Source: Pelagicoccus sp. SDUM812005 (GTDB lineage: Bacteria; Verrucomicrobiota; Verrucomicrobiia; Opitutales; Opitutaceae). From it: a DNA stretch of 64,000 nt. The notes under the pieces are model-generated. The model was not told the origin of the DNA. It made no database searches and saw only the letters and a list, made by a program, of their open reading frames with translations. Location of the stretch: the NCBI RefSeq assembly GCF_031127875.1, contig NZ_JARXIA010000015.1, forward strand, positions 62,001 to 126,000, read 5' to 3'. The position numbers and the translations under genes are program-made. This document shows, one piece after another, positions 37,371 through 45,807 of this stretch; the first letter of the stretch is position 1, and each line of letters starts with the position of its first letter.

Positions 37371-40001
37371 CTAGAACTTGGTCTCCATGCGCAGGACGAA
37401 GTTACGACCACGGTCCGCGAGGACCTGACCATCTTCGTCATTGTAAGAGCGAGCGTACCAGATGTACTGATCGAAGAGGTTCGATACGTTGAGCGAAACC
37501 TTCCAGCCCTCGAGCGGAGTGTCGGAGCGACCCGTGTAGGCGATGCCGCCGTCGAATATGGTGTAGGAATCAAGCTGCTGCGTGTTCAACGTGTTGACGT
37601 AAACGTCGTCGTAGAACTTGCCGCCGAAGTTGAAGCGCCAGTCTCCCTTAGTGTAGATCGCGTCGAAGTTAGCAGTAAGGAACGGTGTATTGCCCAGGTC
37701 GTTGCCGCCAATAGCTTCGTAGATTTCGTAAGCGAGAGGGTCGCTGGTCGCCTCCACTCTGTAACCTTCAGCTGCGGTCGGCACTGGATCGCCTTCGGCG
37801 ATGAATACGACGGAGTCGAGCAGATCCTCTTGGAAGGTCGTTTCCTGGATCGCGATGGATCCACTGAGCTTCAGCCCTTCGATACCTGTCGCGATGTCGC
37901 CAGAGGCTTCAACACCCCAAGAGTCAACACCACCCACATTCTGGTAAACGCTGTTACCGGCGGCACCTGCGTTTGCAGAGTCGATCGGTACCGCAGAAGC
38001 GAGGATTCTGTCCGTATAGCTAACATGATAGGCCTGAACCGTATAGCTGCTGCTACCGATGTTGCCGCGGATACCGATGTCGAAGTTCTCGGAGTACTCT
38101 GGCTTCAGGATATCCGGATTGAAGGTATCACCCGCTGTAGTGATCGTACCCGACGTAGGCGTTGCCATATTTTCGGAGTAGTTGAAGAAGACTTCAGAGC
38201 TGTCGTTGAGCGTGTAGAGAAGTCCGAACTGCGGCAGGAACATATCCTCGTACTTGGTAGAACGGAAGGTCTCTTCATTCTTGAGCCACTCACCGATAGA
38301 GAGGAAACCATTGGCATCGCGATCGAGCGTGAGAGCCTTCGCACCGATGATAACTTCGAGGTCACCGTCCATCGTCGTCCAAGTATCTTGTACCCAGAAC
38401 TGCATTACATCCTGGTCGATATAGCGAGTATAGTTGGTGAAGTTGAACTGGTCGTAACGGAAGTCCCCAAGGATCGAACCACCGTCAAGGTTGTAGTTCG
38501 GACGCTCAGTGCCATGGTGGTCGAACTCGTACCAGCCACCCACGATCAGCTTGTTGTTCTCCGTTTCCCAAGTATAGGAAGCCGTTAGGCCGTAACGATG
38601 GCCACCGAAGTTTTCATCACGCGCAGTACGTCCTGGGACACCTGGTACGAAATCGACACCCGGAGCGTAGGTTGGAGTTCCAGGAGCAACGATGGCATGG
38701 TCCTCACCATACTCGGTAACAATGGTGCCATCTTCGCCGATAGCGTTGCCATCCGCGTCATACCAAAGCTGACCCCAGATATCGGTACGGCTTGGATCAT
38801 TCATGTACGCAGCGCGCACCTGAGTCTGAGCGTAAGCCTGGTCACGTCCCCAGAGACCGTAGTTATTCTTGTCCTGGTAGTAGGTGACGACTTCCATCGA
38901 CTTTCCGTCTTCGAAATCGAAATCGAAGTTAAAGCGCTGCAACGTATCCATACGTCCATTACGCCATTTGTCGTAGTAGATCGCATTCGTTCCTTCACCT
39001 GCTCCCACCGACGAATCGATGTAGGCAACCGGACCCAAGTTACGACCTTGGTCGCTCAAATCGCCATAATTGAAGTCACCCAAACCTGGGTAGTCCCAAG
39101 GAGTGTACTCGATGTAGCCCTGGCCGGTACCGCGATAGTTTCCAGCTTCCGCATCCTGCCATTCCCCAAAATCGAGGCCGGCCGTGTCGAAGTCGTCACG
39201 ATCGTTGTAGGTGATGGCGTAAGTGATGTCCAACTTGTCGGACGGCAACTCGTACTTGAACTTCGCCTCATAGCGTCGAGCCATACCCTTGCCAAGCCCA
39301 TCTAGGCCACGAGGGGTGAACTCGAAATGAGAACCGCTGACGTACCCCGTGAAACCAGGAGCGATTTCGCCCATCTCGTACTTCGCGAAGAGACTGATGT
39401 GATCGAAGCTACCATAAGCCGCGCTGACATACGCACCTTGCTCCTTGGAGGGATCCTTGGTGAAGTACTGGAGCGATCCGCCGAGAGCCTGGTAGGCTGG
39501 AGTCGTCACGTCACCCGCACCCTGGGAAACCTTGATCGTGGTCAAATTCTGGGAATCGACCAAACGGCCGATCGGGCTCCCGTAGCGTGGGTCGGAGGTA
39601 CCAACCGGCACGCCGTCGAGCGTGACGCCCAGGTTCGCGATGTTGAAAGCGCGGACGCGGACGTCGTTGCCAAACTCGTAGAAGCCGAAAGGGTCACGCG
39701 TTACCACGTTCACCCCAGGGATCTTATCGACCATCTTTTCAGGCAAGGCGCCTGGCATTGCGATCTCGAGGGCCTCGAGGTCGAGGGAGTTGTTCGCACG
39801 GCTCTCGCCCTGGCCAACCGCCGTGAAGGTTTCGAAGACTTCCATTCCGGAGCCGGAATCCTGGGCAACAGACTCGAAGGAGAGTCCTGCAAGCAGGAGA
39901 GCTGCTGCTGCCTTTGCGAGGGTACTTTTTGACCTCTCGCCGCTGGAGGGATGCGAGCACATAGCTACGCCATCCGCGTTTAACGGTGTTGATTTAGACA
40001 T
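37371..40001 (-). CDS. TonB-dependent outer-membrane receptor (with plug)
   Basis: An 876-residue receptor. An unusually long N-terminus (about 30 polar residues, MSKSTPLNADGVAMCSHPSS) precedes the hydrophobic signal core (LAKAAAALLLAGLSFESVAQ, cut near residue 47). A plug domain (about 75-200) includes MVDKIPGVNVVTRDPFGFYE and RAFNIANLGVTLDGVPVGTSD; the rest is a 22-stranded barrel with aromatic-rich strands, ending in a terminal phenylalanine (FVLRMETKF) for BAM insertion. Energised presumably by the adjacent Ton module. Nothing in the sequence names the ligand; siderophores, peptides and glycans all remain possible. The start carries the AAAAAGATGTCT module. Confidence 0.92.
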   Translation of the reverse strand: MSKSTPLNADGVAMCSHPSSGERSKSTLAKAAAALLLAGLSFESVAQDSGSGMEVFETFTAVGQGESRANNSLDLEALEIAMPGALPEKMVDKIPGVNVVTRDPFGFYEFGNDVRVRAFNIANLGVTLDGVPVGTSDPRYGSPIGRLVDSQNLTTIKVSQGAGDVTTPAYQALGGSLQYFTKDPSKEQGAYVSAAYGSFDHISLFAKYEMGEIAPGFTGYVSGSHFEFTPRGLDGLGKGMARRYEAKFKYELPSDKLDITYAITYNDRDDFDTAGLDFGEWQDAEAGNYRGTGQGYIEYTPWDYPGLGDFNYGDLSDQGRNLGPVAYIDSSVGAGEGTNAIYYDKWRNGRMDTLQRFNFDFDFEDGKSMEVVTYYQDKNNYGLWGRDQAYAQTQVRAAYMNDPSRTDIWGQLWYDADGNAIGEDGTIVTEYGEDHAIVAPGTPTYAPGVDFVPGVPGRTARDENFGGHRYGLTASYTWETENNKLIVGGWYEFDHHGTERPNYNLDGGSILGDFRYDQFNFTNYTRYIDQDVMQFWVQDTWTTMDGDLEVIIGAKALTLDRDANGFLSIGEWLKNEETFRSTKYEDMFLPQFGLLYTLNDSSEVFFNYSENMATPTSGTITTAGDTFNPDILKPEYSENFDIGIRGNIGSSSYTVQAYHVSYTDRILASAVPIDSANAGAAGNSVYQNVGGVDSWGVEASGDIATGIEGLKLSGSIAIQETTFQEDLLDSVVFIAEGDPVPTAAEGYRVEATSDPLAYEIYEAIGGNDLGNTPFLTANFDAIYTKGDWRFNFGGKFYDDVYVNTLNTQQLDSYTIFDGGIAYTGRSDTPLEGWKVSLNVSNLFDQYIWYARSYNDEDGQVLADRGRNFVLRMETKF

Positions 40002-40007
40002 CTTTTT
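39996..40007 (-). promoter_or_regulatory. Start-site module AAAAAGATGTCT (TonB-dependent receptor 1)
   Basis: Same 12-base module as at the other five starts. On this copy the upstream ATGCTAAACC element is 38 bases away. Confidence 0.55.
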
Positions 40008-40039
40008 GTATGGTTTGAGTTTAGCTTAAAACCAAGTGG

Positions 40040-40049
40040 GGTTTAGCAT
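40040..40049 (-). promoter_or_regulatory. Shared upstream element ATGCTAAACC
   Basis: Read on the minus strand, ATGCTAAACC lies 38 bases before the receptor ATG, and an identical decamer lies 36 bases before the aminotransferase ATG at 46959. Identical sequence at near-identical distance suggests a leader or operator element, although chance is not excluded. Confidence 0.4.
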
Positions 40050-40248
40050 CATCGATGCCAAAACAGCTCCAAAGCCACCGTTGTGGAACTTATTCGGAAC
40101 AAATCCTCAATTTACCGCATCGAATGGCATTTTTCCGCCTAGCTGCATCCACAAGTCCTATTAATATCTAGTCGTATTACTTTTATAACTACAGAGTATG
40201 TACGGATACCAAGGCTAGCCCAAGAGCTCGCCTAGCCAGCCGCGCTCC

Positions 40249-40264
40249 CCTTATATACTATAGT
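40249..40264 (-). promoter_or_regulatory. Candidate promoter element ACTATAGTATATAAGG
   Basis: On the minus strand ACTATAG-TATATAAGG, to be compared with ACTATAG-ATAAGG before the aminotransferase gene (47067-47079). TATA-rich and able to contain a -10 box. About 250 bases from the receptor start. No -35 partner is assigned. Confidence 0.35.
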
Positions 40265-40383
40265 TGCGCCCGCTCCTCAGAGCTGAACCTGCCAGCTCGA
40301 GCGCCTCACGATCAAAATAGAGCAGATCGGATTTTCGCCCCCTTTGCTCAATTGCCAGCGCTTAAAACAAATGGCTCCCCCGC

Positions 40384-40437
40384 CCCGCTTGTGGCGCAAA
40401 GCCTGCTCGCGGCGTGACCAGAAGGGCGTCCCTGCCC
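40384..40437 (-). repeat. REP-like repeat upstream of second receptor
   Basis: On the minus strand GCAGGGACGCCCTTCTGGTC then ACGCCGCGA, which aligns with GTAGGAGCGTCCTTG-TCACGCGA at 24651-24680, followed by a GC-rich arm (GCAGGC...GCGCCAC). It sits immediately before the start-site module of the second receptor and may have inserted between its promoter and start. Confidence 0.4.
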
Positions 40438-40442
40438 CTCGC

Positions 40443-40460
40443 AAAAAGATGTCTAAATGA
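40443..40460 (+). promoter_or_regulatory. AAAAAGATGTCT module forming the three-codon leader ORF M-S-K
   Basis: AAAAAG followed by ATG-TCT-AAA-TGA. The TGA (40458-40460) overlaps the ATG of the receptor gene (40457-40459) in the ATGA arrangement, so ribosomes finishing the tripeptide could restart on the receptor. Confidence 0.55.
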
Positions 40461-42895
40461 AACCTTCCATAAGCAACCCCTCACTGGTTGCGGGAGCGCT
40501 GCTATGCTCGTGCCTTTGGGCCCCTGCCGCGCATTCGCAAACCACCGCGCCAACTCTCAGCCAGAGCCTCTCGGCTCCCTCCGCAGCTCCCGCGACCAGC
40601 GGACAGACGGACGAGACCAATTCCAGCCCCCGCGAACGCGGTCGCATTCTGGTCAAGAGAAACCCGATCGCTTCCGAGTATCAAGTTTTTGGCGACATCG
40701 GAACCAGCCCCGGGGCCGACGCAGACGGCGAAGGCGTAGACTTCCGCGCTTTCTTCCCCAGGAAAAACCCAGCAGCCACCCCCTCCGATTCGCTTACCCT
40801 GGGCTACAGCTTAAACTTCAACGACCAGTCTGGCATCGGTAAAAGTGGATACAACGCTGCCCTCACCAAAGTCCTCGACCCGGAAGGCAAATGGGTCCTC
40901 GCCGCCCAATACCGGGACAGCGCCTCGGACCGACTCATCGAGCACTACGAATCCGTATGGCTGCAAACCGGAGACCAAGACACCTACTACCTGGACCGTC
41001 CTCGCTTTTCCTTCGACGAAATCCTCACCGAAAACGCCGTAGCCACCGCCCAAATCGGCTTTCGCCCCAACGACAGGCACGAATTCTACTTCAAAACCTC
41101 CTACCAGGACTACGCCGACGACTCCTACCGCAACCGCATCGAATTGCAAACCGGAGCCGGCACCATCGTCGAAGGGACCCAGATCCTCGCAGAGGACAAC
41201 TCGACGATCACAGCCGCTTCCTTCACCGACGCCCGCACCCGCCGCTACTTCGGCGACACCCAAAACCAAAGGACGCGCCTGCACAACACCTTCGGCGGCA
41301 CCTACACCGGCAGCGACTGGACCATCGACTACTCCCTCTACACCCAAAAGTGGGACCTTAACACCCTCTGGCGAAACTGGAACTTCCGAGACACCGGCAT
41401 CGACCTAAGCTACCAAATAGACGACCCCTACCTGCCCACCATCACCTTCGACAACGATATTGACCTACAAGACACCAGCGGGGCAGCTTTCTCCAACCTT
41501 CGTATTCACAACACCTATACACGCGATCGCGACGCAGCCGCCCGAATCGACGCAGAACGACAACTATCCATCGCTGGAGGCGACTACTGGATACAAACCG
41601 GAATACTCCATCGAGAAAAGGAACGCAACACCTGGGAAGACCGGAAGGTATACCTCCCCGTCGACGGAAACAGCTTCACCCTCGAGCAAGTCGCCTTCGA
41701 ATCGAACGGCAGCCCGATCCTTTCGGGAGCCTTCACACCGCCGGCGGGCCTTTCCCCCGCTAAAAGTCGCGCGTTCATCGACAACAATCCCGACATCTTC
41801 GTTAGCAACACCTTCAGCGAGAAAGTCGAAAGCGCGCCCCAGTCCTACACCGCGGAGGAAGCCGTCAGCTCCGCCTACCTTCTCGGCACCCGCAAAGTCG
41901 GCGAGTGGACCTACGAGCTGGGTGGGCGACTCGAACGAACCGAAACCGCGACCCGTGGCACCGTCGTCATACCGGAAGCTGTGAACGATCCAGACGAAGG
42001 CGACACGCTCGAAATCGTGCGGAACCCTTCAAGCGATACGGATCTGATCATCAAAGACCTGTACTCGCAAAACTCATACACAAACTTCATCCCAAGCGCG
42101 GAGGTTTCCTACGAAGCCTCGTCCGAAGTCACCTGGCGAGCGGCCTGGTTCCAGCTCCTCATGCGCCCCCAATACTACAACATCGTAGACTATCGCCGCA
42201 TCAGCATTCCCACACGCAGTATTTCTGAAGGAAATCCCGAACTCAGTCCAACCGAGATCGACAAGCTCCGTCTCTCCTGGACCAAAACCAACCCCACGCT
42301 CGGCTCCCTTTCCATCGAAGGCTACCTCATCAACATCGAGAACTTCTTCTACGGATCCGTATCCGAGGATACCATACTCGAAGAGGGCGACCCTGTGATC
42401 TACAGGGTGAGCCGCGTAGAAAACGGAGATACCGCAAATATTAAGGGCGTCGAAATCCAGTGGCAGAAGACAGTCAAGGACTTTGCCCTGTTCGACTCCG
42501 CTACCGCCAGCATCGCCTACACTTACTCCGACTCGGAAGCGAGCGTGCAATCGCGGCCCGACGACGTGCTCCCCACTCCCGAACGTTCAGAACACCTCGC
42601 GAAATTGAGCCTGAGCGGCACCGCCGGAAGGTTCACCTCAGGCATCGAGCTTAGCTACCAAAGCGAGGCGCTCGACGACCTCGGCAGCTCGTATTCCCAA
42701 GACAAATACAGAGAAGCGGTCATCAACTTGAACGCCCGCAGCAGCTACCGGATGGACGAAAAAACGAGCCTCGGCATCAGCCTCTCCAACCTCACCGACC
42801 ACCCAGAACGCTCCTACGAAGGCTCGCCACTTAGAGTCACCCGAAACCAGTACAGCTCCTGGTTCGGCACCTTCAACGTGACCCGATCTTTCTAG
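40457..42895 (+). CDS. TonB-dependent receptor-like barrel, apparently without a plug
   Basis: An 812-residue outer-membrane protein: signal peptide (about 1-27, PSLVAGALLCSCLWAPAAHS), a low-complexity Ser/Ala/Pro-rich stretch (28-60), about 55 residues without any plug signature, then barrel strands from about residue 112 (LTLGYSLNFNDQSGIGKSGY) to a terminal phenylalanine (FGTFNVTRSF). C-terminal strands such as LRLSWTKTNPTLGSLSIEGY and INLNARSSYRMDEKTSLGIS are typical of TonB-dependent receptors. The roughly 120-residue plug expected before the barrel is missing or unrecognisable. It may be an open porin-like derivative or a decaying receptor. Twelve bases before the MFS gene, so probably an operon moving the product on across the inner membrane. 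Confidence 0.75.
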   Translation: MKPSISNPSLVAGALLCSCLWAPAAHSQTTAPTLSQSLSAPSAAPATSGQTDETNSSPRERGRILVKRNPIASEYQVFGDIGTSPGADADGEGVDFRAFFPRKNPAATPSDSLTLGYSLNFNDQSGIGKSGYNAALTKVLDPEGKWVLAAQYRDSASDRLIEHYESVWLQTGDQDTYYLDRPRFSFDEILTENAVATAQIGFRPNDRHEFYFKTSYQDYADDSYRNRIELQTGAGTIVEGTQILAEDNSTITAASFTDARTRRYFGDTQNQRTRLHNTFGGTYTGSDWTIDYSLYTQKWDLNTLWRNWNFRDTGIDLSYQIDDPYLPTITFDNDIDLQDTSGAAFSNLRIHNTYTRDRDAAARIDAERQLSIAGGDYWIQTGILHREKERNTWEDRKVYLPVDGNSFTLEQVAFESNGSPILSGAFTPPAGLSPAKSRAFIDNNPDIFVSNTFSEKVESAPQSYTAEEAVSSAYLLGTRKVGEWTYELGGRLERTETATRGTVVIPEAVNDPDEGDTLEIVRNPSSDTDLIIKDLYSQNSYTNFIPSAEVSYEASSEVTWRAAWFQLLMRPQYYNIVDYRRISIPTRSISEGNPELSPTEIDKLRLSWTKTNPTLGSLSIEGYLINIENFFYGSVSEDTILEEGDPVIYRVSRVENGDTANIKGVEIQWQKTVKDFALFDSATASIAYTYSDSEASVQSRPDDVLPTPERSEHLAKLSLSGTAGRFTSGIELSYQSEALDDLGSSYSQDKYREAVINLNARSSYRMDEKTSLGISLSNLTDHPERSYEGSPLRVTRNQYSSWFGTFNVTRSF

Positions 42896-42907
42896 TCGAG
42901 CGGCTGC

Positions 42908-44212
42908 ATGACCGCTCTAGAAAAAGAGAGAAGCAACGAATCGAGAGCGTGGAAAACGCTCTTTTTCGTCAGCCTGATCAACTCCGCTCAAGCCGCAATC
43001 GCCGTGGTCGGGATTCCCTCCCTCGCGAGCGACGGCCTGCTTAGCGGCGCCCAGGCTACCTCCCTGCTCGCTGCCTTGCCCATCTGCGCCGGCGTCGCTG
43101 CCGCCCTGGCCGGACCGATTTCGGACCGCTTCGGACGAAAGCGAACCTTGCTCGCTGGACTCTCCCTGCTGGGCCTCTCCCTGCTTCCCCACGCCTTAGC
43201 CACCCATTACCTAGGCCTACTCGCGCTGAGGTGCCTCGCCGGAGTCGCCACCGGCGTCCTCATGGGGCTCCCCTCCACCCTGCTCAGCGACAGCTTTCGT
43301 AAAGACCGGCAGCTCGCCCTCTCCGGCAAGACGCTCTGCGGCTACGCGATCGGGCAAACCGTCGGCGTGCCGCTCGGGATCTGGCTCATGGACTGGAGCA
43401 GCTTTCTCTGGGTCTGCAGCCTCTACGGCGCCCTCGCCCTCTGCAGCATCCCCTTCGCCAAAGCCTTCCTCCCCAACGCCCGCCGCGAAGCGCGCAAACC
43501 GGAAGTTGCCTCCTGGCTGCGCAACTACGCGAAACGCTCCAAGGAAACGCTAAAGGACAAGGACTTCAACCTGATCGCCGCCGCATCCTTCCTCAGCTTC
43601 ACAGCCCTCTCGGCCTTCTACGTCAGCTTCGCCCTCTGGCTTTTCAACACCGCCCAGCTCAGACCCTCGGAAATCGCCCCCATGTACCTCGCAGGCGGCA
43701 TCCTCCAGGTAATCGTATTCACCGCAGTCCTACGCCTGCTCACCAAGCTCCGCCCCCAACTGACCATAGCGATCTCCCTGATCCTCAACACCATCATCTT
43801 CTCATCCGTCCATCCCGGCCTCGCCAACCTCAGCTCCGCTACCCTCTTCTTCGCCCTCACGCTCGCAGCCGTTTCCCTCCGCATCCCCGGCCTGCAGTAC
43901 CTGATCAACAATCGGGGCGACCCGCTGCAGAAAGGGCTACGCGTCAGCCTCAACCAGACCAGCAGCCACCTCGGCAAAGCGTTCGGCTCCATTTTGGGCG
44001 GCAGCCTGCTCCCTATCCTGGGAATGCATCAAATTGCGCTTTCATGTGGGGTCATCACCCTGGCTTGCAGCTTACTTTTTCTAAGGGATCTATTCAGCGA
44101 GCTTAATGCTGAACAAATACGACCCAAAGCTGACGGCAACCAGAGGGGCGAAAATTTCAAAAACCAAAAATTTGAAAAATGGGGTAGCTCTGGCACGCAC
44201 GTTGCTAACTGA
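42908..44212 (+). CDS. MFS transporter downstream of the receptor-like barrel
   Basis: A 434-residue protein with about 12 membrane helices. The family signature between helices 2 and 3 is present as GPISDRFGRKRTLLAG; helix 4 contains RCLAGVATGVLMGLPS. The profile fits drug/metabolite or nutrient MFS carriers. Its last approximately 30 residues (RPKADGNQRGENFKNQKFEKW) are hydrophilic and of low complexity, lying over an A-rich inverted repeat in the DNA, and may be a recent extension past an older stop. Co-transcribed with the upstream receptor-like gene (12-base gap). Convergent with the aminotransferase gene. Substrate unknown; amino acid or keto-acid import would fit the neighbourhood. Confidence 0.82.
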   Translation: MTALEKERSNESRAWKTLFFVSLINSAQAAIAVVGIPSLASDGLLSGAQATSLLAALPICAGVAAALAGPISDRFGRKRTLLAGLSLLGLSLLPHALATHYLGLLALRCLAGVATGVLMGLPSTLLSDSFRKDRQLALSGKTLCGYAIGQTVGVPLGIWLMDWSSFLWVCSLYGALALCSIPFAKAFLPNARREARKPEVASWLRNYAKRSKETLKDKDFNLIAAASFLSFTALSAFYVSFALWLFNTAQLRPSEIAPMYLAGGILQVIVFTAVLRLLTKLRPQLTIAISLILNTIIFSSVHPGLANLSSATLFFALTLAAVSLRIPGLQYLINNRGDPLQKGLRVSLNQTSSHLGKAFGSILGGSLLPILGMHQIALSCGVITLACSLLFLRDLFSELNAEQIRPKADGNQRGENFKNQKFEKWGSSGTHVAN

Positions 44213-44393
44213 AGATGTCTAGTAAACAGGTAACAAGTGCGAACCAAAGCTGAATCGAAAAGTTAAGTTCAGTCTCTATAAGATCAATTCTATTTTGATG
44301 GGATAGGGGAGAATTTTCTTCATGCACAAACGCCAACACGTTCACGCATTGTAATTGATCGACCACTACAGTTGCCTGGGATCCAACTCTAGA

Positions 44394-44421
44394 GCGCCCG
44401 ACCTAACAGTCGGGCGCTTTT
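44394..44421 (+). terminator. Strong intrinsic terminator
   Basis: GCGCCCGAC pairs with GTCGGGCGC (9 bp) around CTAACA, followed by TTTT. It lies 182 bases after the MFS stop. The intervening 44213-44393 is otherwise unexplained and is either a long 3' untranslated region or a small RNA ending here. Confidence 0.85.
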
Positions 44422-44497
44422 GTGTGTACAGAGTTCGTGCTCGTTGAAACGAAACGGGACGCGGAGCGAGCGTCACCCTCGCCCCGCTGGCCAGGCG

Positions 44498-45655
44498 CTA
44501 TCCGCCGAAAACATCCAGCATCGCTGCCTTGTAGGATTCCATTTCCTTCTGCGTACCGATGCTGATCCGGCACCAATCCTCGTAGGGCGGAAACGGGCGC
44601 CCTACCAAGAAGCCCCGTTCCTTCATCATCTTCTGAAAGGAGCGTATCTCGATGCCTGTCTTGTGAAACACGAAGTTCCCAACCGAAGGCGTGTAGTGAA
44701 GCCCCAAGGTGTCGAGCAACTCGCAATACTGCTCCCGACCTTCGGCGATCAGGCGCTTCGACTGAGCATGGAACCGATCGTCGTCCACACTCGCGATCGC
44801 GGCGATCACTCCCAGATAGCTCGGGCTCGACATCTTATGGCGGCCCATCTTTTCGAGAATCTTAGGATCCCCGATCGCGTAGCCAATCCGGTGCCCAGCC
44901 AGTCCATGCATCTTTGAGAAAGACCGGCCAATGACCACCGGATATCCCTGCTTCACCAAGTCGACCTGGGTCTGGGCCTCGAAGTCGGGCAAAAGCTCCA
45001 AATAGACTTCATCCAAGAAAACAACGCCCGTATTGCTGGCCTTGATACAGTATTCCCGGATCTCCGCTGGAGTACGAATCGTGCCCGTCGGCGTATCAGG
45101 ATTGCAAACGTAGCTCAAGGCCGCCTCCTGCTTCTCGACCGCATCCAGCATCGCGTCCAAGTCGTGCTGCATGCTTTTCGTATGGGAAACCCACTCCACA
45201 TGAGCCCCGCGCTTCTCCGCATGCTCCCCCAGCTGCAAATAGGTTGGCTTGGCAGATACCACTGTCTTGCCAGGAGCCGCGTAAGCCGCCGCCGCGAGGG
45301 CTAAGATCTCGTCGCAACCGTTGCCAAGCAAGATATGGTCTGGCGTCACCCCTTCCCGCGCCGCGATGCGATCCTTGAGGATCTCCTCTTCCCGAAAGGG
45401 GTAGCGGCAGCTATTCCCCACTTCCCTCATGATCGCCATGCTCACCTTCTGCGACGGACCGAACGGATTCTCGTTCCCCGCCAGATTAATGTATTTTAGT
45501 TCCGGATACCGAGCCGCCTGGCTTTGGGCGTCAGGAATAGCCTGGCCTAAGGCCCGGCCTCCCAACGCAAGCCCCAGGGACATGATCCCCGCGTTCCGAA
45601 TCCAATTGCGACGGCTGATCGCCCCGCTTCCTCGATTTTCAGATAATGCTTCCAC
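44498..45655 (-). CDS. Tat-exported PLP-dependent aminotransferase, HisC-like (paralogue 2)
   Basis: A 385-residue enzyme with a canonical Tat signal (SRRNWIRNAG at residues about 14-23, then a GIMSLGLALGGRALGQA hydrophobic stretch), so it is exported folded with cofactor. Mature motifs: GNENPFGPS, LGNGCDEILALA, CNPDTPTG (Asn-Pro of the PLP-binding turn), FLDEVYLEL, and the PLP lysine in RSFSKMHGLAGHRIGYA. Closest to histidinol-phosphate aminotransferases. More diverged than the pair at 30750 and 45808, which resemble each other. AAGGTGG gives the ribosome-binding site. About 150 bases downstream of aminotransferase 3, same strand, so probably one transcript. Substrate unknown. Confidence 0.87.
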   Translation of the reverse strand: MEALSENRGSGAISRRNWIRNAGIMSLGLALGGRALGQAIPDAQSQAARYPELKYINLAGNENPFGPSQKVSMAIMREVGNSCRYPFREEEILKDRIAAREGVTPDHILLGNGCDEILALAAAAYAAPGKTVVSAKPTYLQLGEHAEKRGAHVEWVSHTKSMQHDLDAMLDAVEKQEAALSYVCNPDTPTGTIRTPAEIREYCIKASNTGVVFLDEVYLELLPDFEAQTQVDLVKQGYPVVIGRSFSKMHGLAGHRIGYAIGDPKILEKMGRHKMSSPSYLGVIAAIASVDDDRFHAQSKRLIAEGREQYCELLDTLGLHYTPSVGNFVFHKTGIEIRSFQKMMKERGFLVGRPFPPYEDWCRISIGTQKEMESYKAAMLDVFGG

Positions 45656-45807
45656 CTTTTAAATACCTCCTAATAAAAAGGCCGGCCTTTGCCGTTGGCG
45701 GGAGACGCTTTCACGAATTCCACCAACGCCACAGACCGGCTCAACTGAACGAATCGCTGAAATTCAGATGGCTGGCTGAACTTCAAACGATGCAACTGAC
45801 TATAACC

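Larger units (their letters stand above)
40002..40456. other. 455-base divergent regulatory region between two receptor genes
   Basis: No coding sequence beyond a three-codon leader. Within it: start-site modules at both edges; GGTTTAGCAT (40040-40049), shared with the region at 46996-47005; a TATA-like CCTTATATACTATAGT (40249-40264), shared in part with 47067-47079; and a REP-like repeat (40384-40437). It should hold the promoters of both receptors. Confidence 0.6.

Noticed and set aside
40457-42895. Calling the second receptor a pseudogene
   Set aside because: The reading frame is complete, with signal peptide, barrel strands and terminal Phe, and it sits in an operon with a transporter. 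Loss of the plug is noted as a finding instead.
44281-44421. Possible tRNA before the terminator at 44394
   Set aside because: No cloverleaf: GTTGCCTGGGATCCAAC forms only one arm, with no acceptor stem pairing and no T-loop consensus.
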